Shown: piece after piece, positions 1-9,135 of the stretch | Layout of the letters: each line of letters opens with the position of its first letter | How positions within the stretch are numbered: position 1 is the first letter of the stretch | DNA from: Bradyrhizobium elkanii USDA 76 | GTDB taxonomy: Bacteria; Pseudomonadota; Alphaproteobacteria; Rhizobiales; Xanthobacteraceae | Direction: 5' to 3' | Assembly: GCF_023278185.1 (NCBI RefSeq) | Contig: NZ_CP066356.1 | Coordinates: 8,300,001 to 8,364,000, forward strand | DNA length: 64,000 nt | The notes under the pieces: generated by a model | The model's database searches: none | Told to the model about the DNA's origin: nothing | The model's input: only the letters and a program-made list of their open reading frames with translations | Made by a program: the position numbers and the translations under genes

Positions 1-683
1 GGGCAGTAGCACTCCTCCTGGGCGATCTCGACCTGGCGCATCGTGCCGTACTGGTCGGCCGCGCCCTGCACGATCAGCACCGGCACGCGGATATAGGCGA
101 GATAGTCGGAGATATCCCAGTCGCGGAATGCCGGATCGAGCCAGGCACCGTTCCAGCCATAAAAGGCGTTGTCGACGTCCTTGTGCCAGCGCGCCAGCTT
201 CTCCTTCAGATTGGTGGTCTCATACGCCGTCTTGATCTCGGCGATCGACGTCACCGAAATGTCCTCGACGATGAAGTGCGGCGCGAGCAGCGCAAGGCCG
301 TGCAGGCGATGATCCTGATGCGCGCCGGCATAGATCGCCGCAATCGACGCGCCGTCGGAATGGCCGAGCAGCAAGCCGCGGCGGAAGCCGATCCGATCGA
401 GCAGCTTCGGCAGCACGTCGAGCGCCTCGCGATGCATGTAGTCGACCGGACGCGGCAGCTTCGCCGGCGTTGATGCGCCATATCCTGCGCGCGAATAGGC
501 GAACACGCCGGCGCCGGTCGCCGCCTGCAGCTTCTCGGGGAAGTCGCCCCACAGCCCGACCGAGCCGAGGCCTTCGTGCAGCATCACGATGGTCGGCGCC
601 GCGTCCGGCGAGGGACCGATCATGCGGTATTCGAGCTCGGCGCCGTCGATGCTGAGGAAGCGTGAGGGTGTTAGGTTTTGCAT
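1..683 (-). CDS. Alpha/beta hydrolase of the benzoate (box) locus, 3' end cut by the window edge
   Basis: The reading frame runs from an ATG at 683 off the left edge of the window, so about 227 codons are visible and the C-terminus is missing. The translation shows an alpha/beta-hydrolase core: an oxyanion-hole region LHEGLGSV near residue 40 and the nucleophile elbow GHSDGAS, giving a serine nucleophile. A later VPVLIVQGAADQYG segment is the usual strand carrying the catalytic acid. It lies just downstream of benzoate-CoA ligase on the same strand, separated by a 122-bp palindromic doublet. From that position I infer a hydrolytic step or CoA-ester housekeeping in the aerobic benzoyl-CoA pathway; the substrate cannot be read from sequence. 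Confidence 0.85.
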   Translation of the reverse strand, partial: MQNLTPSRFLSIDGAELEYRMIGPSPDAAPTIVMLHEGLGSVGLWGDFPEKLQAATGAGVFAYSRAGYGASTPAKLPRPVDYMHREALDVLPKLLDRIGFRRGLLLGHSDGASIAAIYAGAHQDHRLHGLALLAPHFIVEDISVTSIAEIKTAYETTNLKEKLARWHKDVDNAFYGWNGAWLDPAFRDWDISDYLAYIRVPVLIVQGAADQYGTMRQVEIAQEECYC

Positions 684-700
684 GCTGGAACCTTCCTCAT

Positions 701-822
701 CGTCGTCCCGGCGAAGGCCGGGATCCATAACCACAGGCGTTAGTTGTTGCGCAAAGCCGTTGAACAGCGTCTCTCGAAACGAAGGCCGCGGCGTATGGGT
801 CCCGGCCTTCGCCGGGACGACG
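701..822. repeat. Palindromic doublet, family A (copy A1)
   Basis: Two inverted copies of a short hairpin unit built on CCCGGCGAAGGCCGGG flank about 60 bp of unrelated sequence, so the whole unit is itself an inverted repeat. It fills the gap between the hydrolase and benzoate-CoA ligase genes. The same family recurs at 13384, 37835, 45100, 52585 and 58343. Confidence 0.8.
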
Positions 823-829
823 CGAGGAG

Positions 830-2362
830 CTAGTGCTCGTGTTCCCGCAACTTGAATCGCTGGATCTTCCCGGTCGCCGTCTTCGGCAGATTGTCGACCA
901 CATCGATCCAGCGCGGATATTTCCACGGGCCGATCTTCTGCTTGACGTGTTCCTTCAGCGCCTCGTGCAGGCCGGCGGCCGAGCTTTCGGGCCGCAGCAC
1001 CACATAGGCCTTCGGCTTCAGCAGGCCTTCCGGATCGGCTTCCGGCACCACGGCGGCTTCCAGCACCGCAGGATGGGTGATCAGCGCGCTCTCGACCTCG
1101 AACGGCGAGACCCAGATGCCCGAGACCTTGAACATGTCGTCGGCGCGGCCGCAGAAGGTGTAACGGCCGTCGGCATCGCGTGTGTACTTGTCGCCGGTGC
1201 GGGTCCACGCGCCCTCGAAGGTGGCGCGGCTCTTGGCGCGCTGATTCCAGTAGCTCTCGCCGGCCGAGGGCGCATCGACCAGCAGCTCGCCGACCTCGCC
1301 GTCCGCGACGTCGGCACCAAGCTCGTTGACCAGCCGCACCTTGTAGCCGGGCACCGGACGGCCGGACGAGCCGTATTTGATGTCGCCGGGCGCGTTCGAC
1401 AGAAAGATGTGCAACAGCTCGGTCGAGCCGACGCCGTCGAGGATGTCGACGCCGAACCGCGCGCGCCAGGCATTGCCGACCGATTCCGGCAGTGCCTCGC
1501 CGGCCGAGGTGCAGACGCGCAGGCGATTGCCCGCGGCTTGCGCCTTCATCGCCTCGTCGTTGAGCATCGCCGCAAACAGCGTCGGCACGCCGAAGAAGAT
1601 GCTGGGATGATATTTGTTCATCAGCGCGAACATCACCGCCGGCGTCGGCCGCTCGAAATTTAGCACCGTCGAGGCGCCGACCGACATCGGGAAGGTCAGC
1701 GCATTGCCGAGCCCGTAGGCGAAGAACAGCTTTGCCGCCGAGAGGCCGACATCATCCTCGCGGATCCCGAGCACCTGCTTGGCGTAGGTTTCCGCGGTGG
1801 CCGCGAGATTGGAATGCAGATGGCGCACGCCCTTCGGCATGCCGGTCGAGCCCGACGAATAGAGCCAGAATGCCGGCTCATCGGCATGGGTCGGCGCGGT
1901 GGCGAACACGTCGCTCTCGCGCGCGATCTCGTCGGACAACTTGTTGTGGCCGTGCGCATCCTTGCCGGAGACCACGACATGCTCGAGGTCGGGCATCCGC
2001 GCGATGATGTCCTTCACGACCGGCAGCAGCGCCTCCGACACGAACAGCACGCGGGCTCGGCAATCACCGAGGATGTAGGCGTATTGCTCGGCGGTCAGCA
2101 GCGTGTTGAGCGGCACCGGCACCACGCCGGCGCGGATCGCGCCCAGAAACACGATCGGGAAATCGACCGTGTCCAGCATGATCATGGCGACCCGCTCCTC
2201 ACGGCGGACGCCGAGCCGGCGCAGCATGTTGCCGACGCGGCGGGTCTGCTGCTGCAACTGGCCATAGGTGATTCGCGACACCGTATCGTCGAACACGACC
2301 TTGTCGCCGCGGCCTTCATCGACGTTGCGGTCGAGCAGCCAGGAGACCGCGTTGTAAGTCAT
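830..2362 (-). CDS. bclA: Benzoate-CoA ligase
   Basis: A 510-residue ANL-superfamily adenylating enzyme predicted to activate benzoate (or a close analogue) to benzoyl-CoA with ATP and CoA in the cytoplasm. The AMP-binding P-loop motif YSSGSTGMPKGV lies at about residues 168-179. An STELLH segment, the TGDKY motif and the C-terminal lysine of PKTATGKIQR near residue 497 are all present, so both half-reaction domains are intact. Length fits the benzoate-CoA ligase family (about 510-530 aa). It is divergent from boxR across a 164-bp gap, the expected arrangement for a BoxR-controlled benzoyl-CoA epoxidation locus whose boxABC genes would lie left of the window. A 4-hydroxybenzoate-type ligase is the main alternative. 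Confidence 0.88.
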   Translation of the reverse strand: MTYNAVSWLLDRNVDEGRGDKVVFDDTVSRITYGQLQQQTRRVGNMLRRLGVRREERVAMIMLDTVDFPIVFLGAIRAGVVPVPLNTLLTAEQYAYILGDCRARVLFVSEALLPVVKDIIARMPDLEHVVVSGKDAHGHNKLSDEIARESDVFATAPTHADEPAFWLYSSGSTGMPKGVRHLHSNLAATAETYAKQVLGIREDDVGLSAAKLFFAYGLGNALTFPMSVGASTVLNFERPTPAVMFALMNKYHPSIFFGVPTLFAAMLNDEAMKAQAAGNRLRVCTSAGEALPESVGNAWRARFGVDILDGVGSTELLHIFLSNAPGDIKYGSSGRPVPGYKVRLVNELGADVADGEVGELLVDAPSAGESYWNQRAKSRATFEGAWTRTGDKYTRDADGRYTFCGRADDMFKVSGIWVSPFEVESALITHPAVLEAAVVPEADPEGLLKPKAYVVLRPESSAAGLHEALKEHVKQKIGPWKYPRWIDVVDNLPKTATGKIQRFKLREHEH

Positions 2363-2414
2363 GCTCCGCTCCTCGCACCCGGACGTGCCACGCTTCCCTC
2401 TCCTGTGAATTTAA

Positions 2415-2426
2415 GAATTATAATTC
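2415..2426. promoter_or_regulatory. 12-bp perfect palindrome in the bclA-boxR divergent promoter region
   Basis: GAATTATAATTC reads the same on both strands and sits in a short AT-rich stretch (about 2405-2435) in otherwise GC-rich DNA, between the two divergent starts. It is a candidate operator for BoxR or another local regulator, or simply promoter DNA. I see no experimental signature that decides this. Confidence 0.35.
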
Positions 2427-2526
2427 ATACAAAGCCACTACGTTGGCTTGCTGTCAATCCTTGTCGGCACTATGTTTCCTAGAACCTCGGTCTGATTCAG
2501 TCAGGACCGCGCGTCGCACAGGGATC

Positions 2527-3435
2527 ATGACCGCAGCCAACGACCCGGAAACCGACTTCCTCGAACAGCTCGGCCAGCGCGTGCGCACCATGCGCGCCCT
2601 GCGCGGCATGTCGCGCAAGGTGCTCGCCAAGGTTTCCGGCATTTCCGAACGCTACATCGCCCAGCTCGAAAGCGGCAAAGGCAATGTCTCGATCGTGCTG
2701 CTGCGCCGTGTCGCAGGCGCGATGGGCGCGCATCTCGAGGACCTGATCCCCTCCAGCGAGCCCGTGCCGGACTGGGCCGTGATCCGCGACCTCCTCCGCA
2801 AGGCATCGCCGAACCAGATCGCGCAGGCCAAGGACATGCTGGCCGGCAGCAGCCCGCTGGCGCCACGCCGCGCCTCCTTCTCCGGGATCGCGCTGATCGG
2901 CCTGCGCGGCGCCGGCAAGACCACGCTCGGGCGGATGCTGGCGAAGAAGATCGGCTGGAGCTTTGTCGAGCTCAACAAGGAGATCGAGGCGCAGAACGGC
3001 CTCTCGGTTGCCGAGATCATCGCGCTGTACGGCCAGGAAGGCTTTCGCCGCATGGAGCAGGCCGCGCTGACGCAGCTGCTGGCGCGGAAGGAATTGATGG
3101 TGCTGGCGACCGGCGGCGGCATCGTCTCCGAGGCGCTGACCTTCGACCTCATCCTGTCGTCGTTCTACACGATCTGGCTGAAGGCCGAGCCGGAAGAGCA
3201 CATGGCCCGCGTCCGCCGCCAGGGCGATCTGCGCCCGATGGCCGACGACCGCTCGGCGATGGCGGAATTGCGCAACATCCTGGTCAGCCGCGAGCCGCTC
3301 TACGCCCGCGCATCCGCGGTGGTCGACACCGCCGGGCTTTCGGTCGACGCCGCCGCCGCGCGGCTGATCGATTCGGTGCGGCCGGTGCTGCAGAACGAGG
3401 CGCGCTCGTTCGGCCTGCGCAGCGTGGCGCTGTAA
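2527..3435 (+). CDS. boxR: BoxR-type benzoate regulator: XRE helix-turn-helix fused to a shikimate-kinase-like domain
   Basis: A 302-residue protein with an N-terminal XRE/Cro-type helix-turn-helix (residues about 12-70, including SGISERYIAQLESGKGN) joined to a shikimate-kinase-like domain with P-loop GLRGAGKTT at residues 125-133. This fusion defines the BzdR/BoxR family, in which the kinase-like domain binds benzoyl-CoA and releases the repressor from box promoters. I chose the ATG at 2527 because upstream in-frame codons (from a TTG at 2443) encode a tail lacking family character and would run into the divergent promoter. It is expected to control bclA and its own gene. The catalytic potential of the kinase-like domain is not established in the family. 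Confidence 0.92.
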   Translation: MTAANDPETDFLEQLGQRVRTMRALRGMSRKVLAKVSGISERYIAQLESGKGNVSIVLLRRVAGAMGAHLEDLIPSSEPVPDWAVIRDLLRKASPNQIAQAKDMLAGSSPLAPRRASFSGIALIGLRGAGKTTLGRMLAKKIGWSFVELNKEIEAQNGLSVAEIIALYGQEGFRRMEQAALTQLLARKELMVLATGGGIVSEALTFDLILSSFYTIWLKAEPEEHMARVRRQGDLRPMADDRSAMAELRNILVSREPLYARASAVVDTAGLSVDAAAARLIDSVRPVLQNEARSFGLRSVAL

Positions 3436-3471
3436 GCGGACAACCACTACCGCGTCACAACCGCTTCATCC

Positions 3472-3569
3472 CCTCATCCTGAGGAGCTTGCGCAGCAAGC
3501 GTCTCGAAGGACGAGGCCACTAGCCGGGCCTCATGGTTCGAGACGCGCTTCGCGCTCCTCACCATGAGG
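3472..3569. repeat. Palindromic doublet, family B (copy B1)
   Basis: An inverted pair built on CTCATCCTGAGGAGC and GTCTCGAAGG with their reverse complements, about 98 bp in all. It fills the gap between the convergent 3' ends of boxR and the IclR gene. Related copies are at 7521 and 17797. Confidence 0.75.
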
Positions 3570-3588
3570 GATCTCCAACGCAATGGAC

Positions 3589-4374
3589 CTACAGCAGCCG
3601 GCTCTTCACATCCTCAGCGCCCTCGCGCAGCAACGGCAGGAAGCGGTCGATCAATTCCTTGGCCGGCACACGATCGACATGCGCGCCCATGTTGATCGCG
3701 GCGACGATGGTGCCGTCGTAGCGGTGCACCGGCACCGAGATCGAGCGGAAATGCGGCTCGGCCTCGCGATCGACCAGTGAATAGCCCTGCGCGCGATCGG
3801 CGATGATGGTGGCGAGCAGCTTCTTCGGATCGGTGACGGTCTGCGACGTCACCGGATCGCGGCGCATCGCCTTCAGCCGCGCCGCGAGCTCGGCATCGGT
3901 GAGCCGGCCGAGCATCGCGCGGCCGACCGAGGTGCAGAACGCCGGCAGCCGATAGCCGATGTCGAGGCCGGCGGAGAACACCCGGGTCGGGCTCGAGCGC
4001 GCCACGAACACCACGTCGTCGCCGTCGAGCAAGGCCAGCGAGGCGATCTCCTGCGCTGCGGTCGCGATGCGGTCGAGCACCGGCTGCAACACCGTCACCA
4101 CCTGGTTGGATTGCAGGAACGAGCCCGCCAGCGTCAGCACATGCGGCGTCAAGGTGAACAGCTTGCCGTCGGTGGCAACGAAGCCGCCATGCGCGAGCGT
4201 GAACAGGATGCGGCGCGCGGTGGCGCGCGGCAGATCGGCGGCACGCGCCAGATCGCTCAGCGTTGCCGGGCCAGACACGGTGCCGAACACCTGCAGCAGG
4301 CGCAGGCCGCGATCGAGCGCCTCGACGAAATCGGTGGCGCGCTCGTCCTGGTCGGTCCGTTTCAGCTTGGGCAT
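3589..4374 (-). CDS. IclR-family transcriptional regulator (PcaR/PobR-like)
   Basis: A 261-residue regulator with an N-terminal winged helix-turn-helix (about residues 18-80, including ATLSDLARAADLPRATARR) and a C-terminal IclR effector-binding domain (about 95-255). The closest family resemblance is to the aromatic-acid IclR subgroup (PcaR, PobR, PcaU), which bind protocatechuate- or hydroxybenzoate-type ligands. It is divergent from the Rieske oxygenase at 4487, and the 112-bp gap holds a perfect dyad at 4385-4401 and a second GTTC/GAAC dyad, so it most likely regulates that oxygenase and itself. Effector identity is inference. Confidence 0.88.
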   Translation of the reverse strand: MPKLKRTDQDERATDFVEALDRGLRLLQVFGTVSGPATLSDLARAADLPRATARRILFTLAHGGFVATDGKLFTLTPHVLTLAGSFLQSNQVVTVLQPVLDRIATAAQEIASLALLDGDDVVFVARSSPTRVFSAGLDIGYRLPAFCTSVGRAMLGRLTDAELAARLKAMRRDPVTSQTVTDPKKLLATIIADRAQGYSLVDREAEPHFRSISVPVHRYDGTIVAAINMGAHVDRVPAKELIDRFLPLLREGAEDVKSRLL

Positions 4375-4384
4375 GAGGCTCGGC

Positions 4385-4401
4385 TTTTGAACGGTTCAAA
4401 A
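4385..4401. promoter_or_regulatory. Candidate IclR operator: TTTTGAAC-G-GTTCAAAA
   Basis: A perfect 8-bp inverted repeat around a single central G. It lies 10 bp upstream of the IclR start codon and just upstream of the probable -35 box for the divergent oxygenase gene. Position and symmetry suit an autoregulating IclR protein. Confidence 0.5.
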
Positions 4402-4408
4402 ATTGCGC

Positions 4409-4436
4409 TTGCTGTCCGAAACAGACATGGCATAAT
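4409..4436 (+). promoter_or_regulatory. Candidate sigma-70 promoter for the Rieske oxygenase
   Basis: TTGCTG at 4409-4414 and CATAAT at 4431-4436 are separated by 16 bp and lie about 50 bp upstream of the oxygenase start. A GTTC-N7-GAAC dyad at 4447-4461 sits at the expected transcript start and could be a second operator half for the neighbouring IclR protein. Confidence 0.4.
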
Positions 4437-4486
4437 TCGCACATTCGTTCAATAGGCGAACAAATCCAAGTCCGGGAGACGCCGCC

Positions 4487-5845
4487 ATGATGAGCCAGGA
4501 AGCGAACGATCTGATCACCCGCACCGGGCGCAAGGACCCCTGCGGCAAGCTGATGCGGAGCTACTGGCAGCCGGCGGCGCTGGTGGATGAATTGGACGGG
4601 CCGCGCCCGGTACGGCCGGTCCGGCTGCTCGGCGAAAATCTGGTGCTGTTCCGCGGCGAGGACGGAAGCTACGGGCTGATCGATCGCCACTGCGCGCATC
4701 GCGGCGCCGACCTCGCCTTCGGCCGGCTGGAGAATGGCGGGCTGCGCTGCGCCTTCCATGGCTGGCTGTTCGATACGAGCGGCCAGTGCATCGAGACGCC
4801 GGCGGAGCCGGCCGGCTCGCAGCTCTGCAAGGGCATCAAACAGCGCTCCTATCCCGTGGTCGAGAAGAGCGGCATCCTGTGGGCTTATCTGGGCGAAGGC
4901 GCCCCGCCCGCCTTTCCGGAGCTCGACTGCTTCGTCGCGCCCGGCAGCCACACGTTCGCGTTCAAGGGCCACATGAACTGCAACTGGCTGCAGGCGCTCG
5001 AGGTCGGCATCGATCCGGCGCACGCCTCCTACCTGCATCGCTTCTTCGAGGACGAGGACACCTCGGCGGCGTACGGCAAGCAATTCCGCGGCGCCTCGGC
5101 CGGCAGCGACATGCCGATGACCAAGATCCTGCGCGAATACGACCGGCCGATCATCAATGTCGAGCACACCGAATACGGCCTGCGCCTGATTGCGCTGCGC
5201 GAGCTCGACGCGGAGCGCACCCATGTGCGCGTCACCAACCAGCTGTTCCCGCACGGCTTCGTCATCCCGATGTCGACCGAGATGACGATCACGCAGTGGC
5301 ACGTGCCGGTCGACGACGAGAATTGCTACTGGTATGCGATCTTCACCAGCTACGCGGCCCCGGTCGACAAGCAGAAGATGCGCGACCAGCGGCTCGAGCT
5401 CTATACGCTGCCCGACTACAAGTCGCGCAAGAACAAGAGCAACGATTACGGCTTCGATCCGCACGAGCAGGCGACCGAGACCTATACCGGCATGGGCACC
5501 GACATCAACGTGCACGACCAGTGGGCGGTGGAATCGATGGGCCCGATCCAGGACCGCACCAACGAGCATCTCGGCCAGAGCGACAAGGCGATCGTGCAGT
5601 ACCGCCGCCTGCTGCGGCAGGAGATCGAGAAGGTTGCTGGCGGCGAGAAGCCGATGCTGTTCCTCGACGAGGCCTCCGCGCGCAGCATCCAGGGCCCGGC
5701 CACGATGGACGGCATCGGGCCGACCCAGGGCTGGGAGCTCTACTGGATGGAGGTCGACGTCAAGCGCCGCCGCGGCGCGCCGTGGGCCGCTCCCGTGCCG
5801 CGCGAGATCGCCGGCAAGGTGCATCATCTGACGGCGGCGGAGTGA
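4487..5845 (+). CDS. Rieske non-heme iron oxygenase, alpha subunit (phthalate-dioxygenase type)
   Basis: A 452-residue oxygenase that would hydroxylate or O/N-dealkylate an aromatic or amine substrate with electrons from a separate reductase. The Rieske [2Fe-2S] ligands are visible as C69-x-H71 and C88-x2-H91 (HCAH and CAFHGW). The mononuclear iron site is in DPAHASYLH (D176 bridging Asp, H179, H184). Length and single-subunit form match the phthalate 4,5-dioxygenase/vanillate demethylase class rather than the alpha3beta3 class. No ferredoxin or reductase gene is adjacent, so redox partners must be supplied from elsewhere. It starts with two consecutive Met codons behind a GGGAG ribosome site. 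The next co-directional gene is a glutamine-synthetase-like ligase. Confidence 0.88.
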   Translation: MMSQEANDLITRTGRKDPCGKLMRSYWQPAALVDELDGPRPVRPVRLLGENLVLFRGEDGSYGLIDRHCAHRGADLAFGRLENGGLRCAFHGWLFDTSGQCIETPAEPAGSQLCKGIKQRSYPVVEKSGILWAYLGEGAPPAFPELDCFVAPGSHTFAFKGHMNCNWLQALEVGIDPAHASYLHRFFEDEDTSAAYGKQFRGASAGSDMPMTKILREYDRPIINVEHTEYGLRLIALRELDAERTHVRVTNQLFPHGFVIPMSTEMTITQWHVPVDDENCYWYAIFTSYAAPVDKQKMRDQRLELYTLPDYKSRKNKSNDYGFDPHEQATETYTGMGTDINVHDQWAVESMGPIQDRTNEHLGQSDKAIVQYRRLLRQEIEKVAGGEKPMLFLDEASARSIQGPATMDGIGPTQGWELYWMEVDVKRRRGAPWAAPVPREIAGKVHHLTAAE

Positions 5846-5880
5846 TGATGGTTTCGGTGACGCGGCACGATATCCTTCAC

Positions 5881-6040
5881 CTCGCCCCGCTTGCGGGGAG
5901 AGGTCGGATCGCGTCAGCGATCCGGGTGAGGGGGTACAGGTCTATCGATAGATCGAATCGGCGGAGAGAGTTCCTCACCCCGACCCTCTCAGGGCGAGCT
6001 TTGCTCGTCGCGGCCCCGCGAAGAGCGAGGCGAGGGAGAA
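5881..6040. repeat. Palindromic doublet, family C (copy C1)
   Basis: Inverted arms of the CTCGCCCCGC-TTGCGGGG type enclose further short hairpins. It lies within the putative oxygenase/ligase transcript, and its right end supplies the AAAGGAG ribosome site region of the downstream gene. Confidence 0.7.
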
Positions 6041-6056
6041 ACAAAGGAGTGATGCG

Positions 6057-7493
6057 GTGAGTTTCGTCGAGCGTCACGGCCTGTGGTCGGATGAGCAGAA
6101 GGAGGCCGCACAGCGCCTCCGCCGCCTCGTCGAGGAGACGAACCTCGAAGTCATCCGCCTGTCGTTCCCCGACCAGCACGGCATCCTGCGCGGCAAGACG
6201 CTGATCGCCGGCGAAGCGGTGCGCTCGCTCGAGGGCGGCTGCTCCATCACCACGACGATGCTCGCCAAGGACACCTCGCACAAGACGGTGTTTCCGGTGT
6301 TCACATCAGGCGGCGGCTTCGGCATGAAGGAGATGGAGGGCGCGGCCGACGTGCTGATGGTCGCCGACCCCACCACGTTCCGCGTGCTGCCCTGGGCGCA
6401 AAACACCGGCTGGCTGCTCTGCGACCTCTATTTCAGCGACGGCCGGCCGGTGCCGTTCGCGACCCGCAACCTCTATCGCAAGGTGCTCGATCAGCTCGGC
6501 GGCCGCGGCTACGATTTCGTCGCCGGCCTCGAGGTCGAATTCCATCTGTTCAAGCTCGACGACGCCCACATGGCGCCGGAGGATGCCGGCCAGCCCGGCC
6601 GGCCGCCGTCGGTCAGCCTGCTGTCGCACGGCTATCAATACCTCACCGAGCAGCGCTACGATCTGATGGAGCCGGCGCTCGAGATCATCCGCCGCGACGT
6701 CCTCGCGCTCGGCCTGCCCTTGCGCTCGGTCGAGGTCGAGTTCGGCCCCAGCCAGTGCGAATTCACCTTCGCACCCACCGTGGGACTCGAGCCGGCCGAT
6801 ACCATGGTGCTGTTCCGCTCGGCGGTGAAGCAGATCGCGCGCCGCCACGGCTATCACGCGACCTTCATGTGCCGGCCGAAACTGCCGAACGTGTTCGCGA
6901 GCGGCTGGCACCTGCACCAGTCGCTGGTGTCGCGCGGGAGTGGCGAGAACGTCTTCATGGCCAAGGAGACGGGCGAGCCGCTCAGCGCGCTCGGCCGCGC
7001 CTGGCTGGCGGGTCTGATTGAGCACGCCCGGGCCTCGACAGTGTTCACGACGCCGACCATCAACGGCTACAAACGCTACCGCTCCTATTCGCTGGCGCCG
7101 GACCGCGCGATCTGGGGCCGCGACAACCGCGGCGTGATGATCCGCGTGCTCGGCGGCACGAATGATCCGGCAACCCGGCTGGAGAACCGGATCGGCGAGC
7201 CGGCGGCGAATCCGTATCTCTATATGGCTTCGCAAATTCTTTCCGGCCTCGATGGCGTCGATCGCAAGCTCGATCCAGGTCCATCCGCCGACACGCCCTA
7301 CGAGACCAAAGCCGCGCTGCTGCCGAAGTCGCTGCGCGAGGCTGTGTTCGCGCTCAACGACGATCCGTTCTTCCGCCAGGCGCTCGGGCCGGAGTTCGTG
7401 GACTATTACGTCTTCATCAAGAACGCGGAGATCGAACGCTTCCAGGCCGAGGTGTCGGACTGGGAGCACCGCGAATATTTCGAGATGTTTTGA
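6057..7493 (+). CDS. Glutamine-synthetase-family gamma-glutamyl ligase
   Basis: A 478-residue member of the glutamine synthetase superfamily. Recognisable family segments are EVEFHLF near residue 160, FGPSQCEFTF, the ATP/glutamate-binding SGWHLHQSL, TINGYKRYR, and NRIGEPAANPYLYMASQ. Catabolic relatives ligate glutamate to an amine (gamma-glutamyl-polyamine or -anilide synthetases); true nitrogen-assimilating GlnA is unlikely given the context. The start is GTG at 6057, with AAAGGAG at 6043-6049 seven bases upstream; the nearby ATG at 6052 opens a three-codon frame and is excluded. Following a Rieske oxygenase under IclR control, it could activate an aromatic or aliphatic amine before oxidation. 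The substrate is inference. Confidence 0.82.
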   Translation: MSFVERHGLWSDEQKEAAQRLRRLVEETNLEVIRLSFPDQHGILRGKTLIAGEAVRSLEGGCSITTTMLAKDTSHKTVFPVFTSGGGFGMKEMEGAADVLMVADPTTFRVLPWAQNTGWLLCDLYFSDGRPVPFATRNLYRKVLDQLGGRGYDFVAGLEVEFHLFKLDDAHMAPEDAGQPGRPPSVSLLSHGYQYLTEQRYDLMEPALEIIRRDVLALGLPLRSVEVEFGPSQCEFTFAPTVGLEPADTMVLFRSAVKQIARRHGYHATFMCRPKLPNVFASGWHLHQSLVSRGSGENVFMAKETGEPLSALGRAWLAGLIEHARASTVFTTPTINGYKRYRSYSLAPDRAIWGRDNRGVMIRVLGGTNDPATRLENRIGEPAANPYLYMASQILSGLDGVDRKLDPGPSADTPYETKAALLPKSLREAVFALNDDPFFRQALGPEFVDYYVFIKNAEIERFQAEVSDWEHREYFEMF

Positions 7494-7520
7494 CCTCGCC
7501 GCGGCACCACCCTTGGACCC

Positions 7521-7620
7521 GTCACCCTGAGGAGCGCGAAGCGCGTCTCGAAGGGTCGACGGCCACCAGCCGGGCCGTGCATCCTTCGAGACGCGCGAAG
7601 ACGCGCTCCTCAGGATGACG
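7521..7620. repeat. Palindromic doublet, family B (copy B2)
   Basis: A well-conserved inverted pair: CCTGAGGAGCGCGAAGCGCG on the left and its reverse-complement form ending CTCAGGATGACG on the right. It sits between the convergent ligase and LivF genes, where it could also act as a bidirectional terminator-like structure. Confidence 0.8.
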
Positions 7621-7649
7621 GGGATGGAGTGAGCGCACCTGCTCCCGCC

Positions 7650-8355
7650 TCAAATCCCCAGATACTTGTGCTGCAGATCCGGCTCGGCGATCAGCTGCTC
7701 GCTCGTCCCGCTCCACACCGTCTTGCCGCGCTCGATGATGTAGTGGCGATCGGCGATGCGGGCGAGGTTGCCGACATTCTTGTCGATCACCAGCACCGAC
7801 TGCCCGCGTCCCTTCAGCATCGACAGGCAGCTCCAGATCTCGTCGCGGATCAGAGGCGCAAGGCCTTCGGTCGCCTCGTCGAGGATCAGCAGCTTCGGGT
7901 TGGTCATCAGCGCGCGGCCGATCGCGAGCATCTGCTGCTCGCCGCCCGACAGCGTGACGCCCATATTGCCCGTGCGTTCGGCGAGCCGCGGAAACAGCGC
8001 GTGGATCTTGTCGATGGTCCACGGATCGGAGGCACCGAGGCGATTGCCTGACGCGGCGACGAGATTTTCGCGCACCGTGAGGTTGGGGAAGATCTGGCGG
8101 CCTTCCGGCACCAGGCCGATCCCGAGCTTTGCGATCTTGTAGGACGGCAGGCCGCGCACCGCCTCGCCGGCGAAGCGGATGGCACCCGATCGCGCCGGCG
8201 TCAGGCCCATGATCGAGCGGATCGTCGTGGTCTTGCCCATGCCGTTGCGGCCCATCAGCGCGACCATCTCGCCCGACTTGATCTTGAGCGACAGGCCGAA
8301 CAGCACCTGGCTCAAGCCATAGCAAGTCTCGATGCCATCCACTTCAAGCAGTGTC

Positions 8356-8363
<8 letters not shown>
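7650..8363 (-). CDS. livF: Branched-chain-amino-acid-type ABC transporter, ATP-binding protein LivF
   Basis: A 237-residue ATPase with Walker A GRNGMGKTT near residues 38-46, signature LSGGEQQM and Walker B LLILDEATEGLAP. The last two features and the short length are typical of LivF in the HAAT family. It overlaps the upstream livG by 8 bp and is the last gene of the five-gene transporter operon. It energises import together with LivG. Operon neighbours are aromatic-catabolism genes, so an aromatic acid is as likely a substrate as an amino acid. Confidence 0.92.

Positions 8364-9127
<764 letters not shown>

Positions 9128-9135
<8 letters not shown>

Noticed and set aside
3614..5827. 737-codon minus-strand frame across the IclR and Rieske genes
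   Set aside because: Spans two well-supported genes in other frames and has no recognisable domain.
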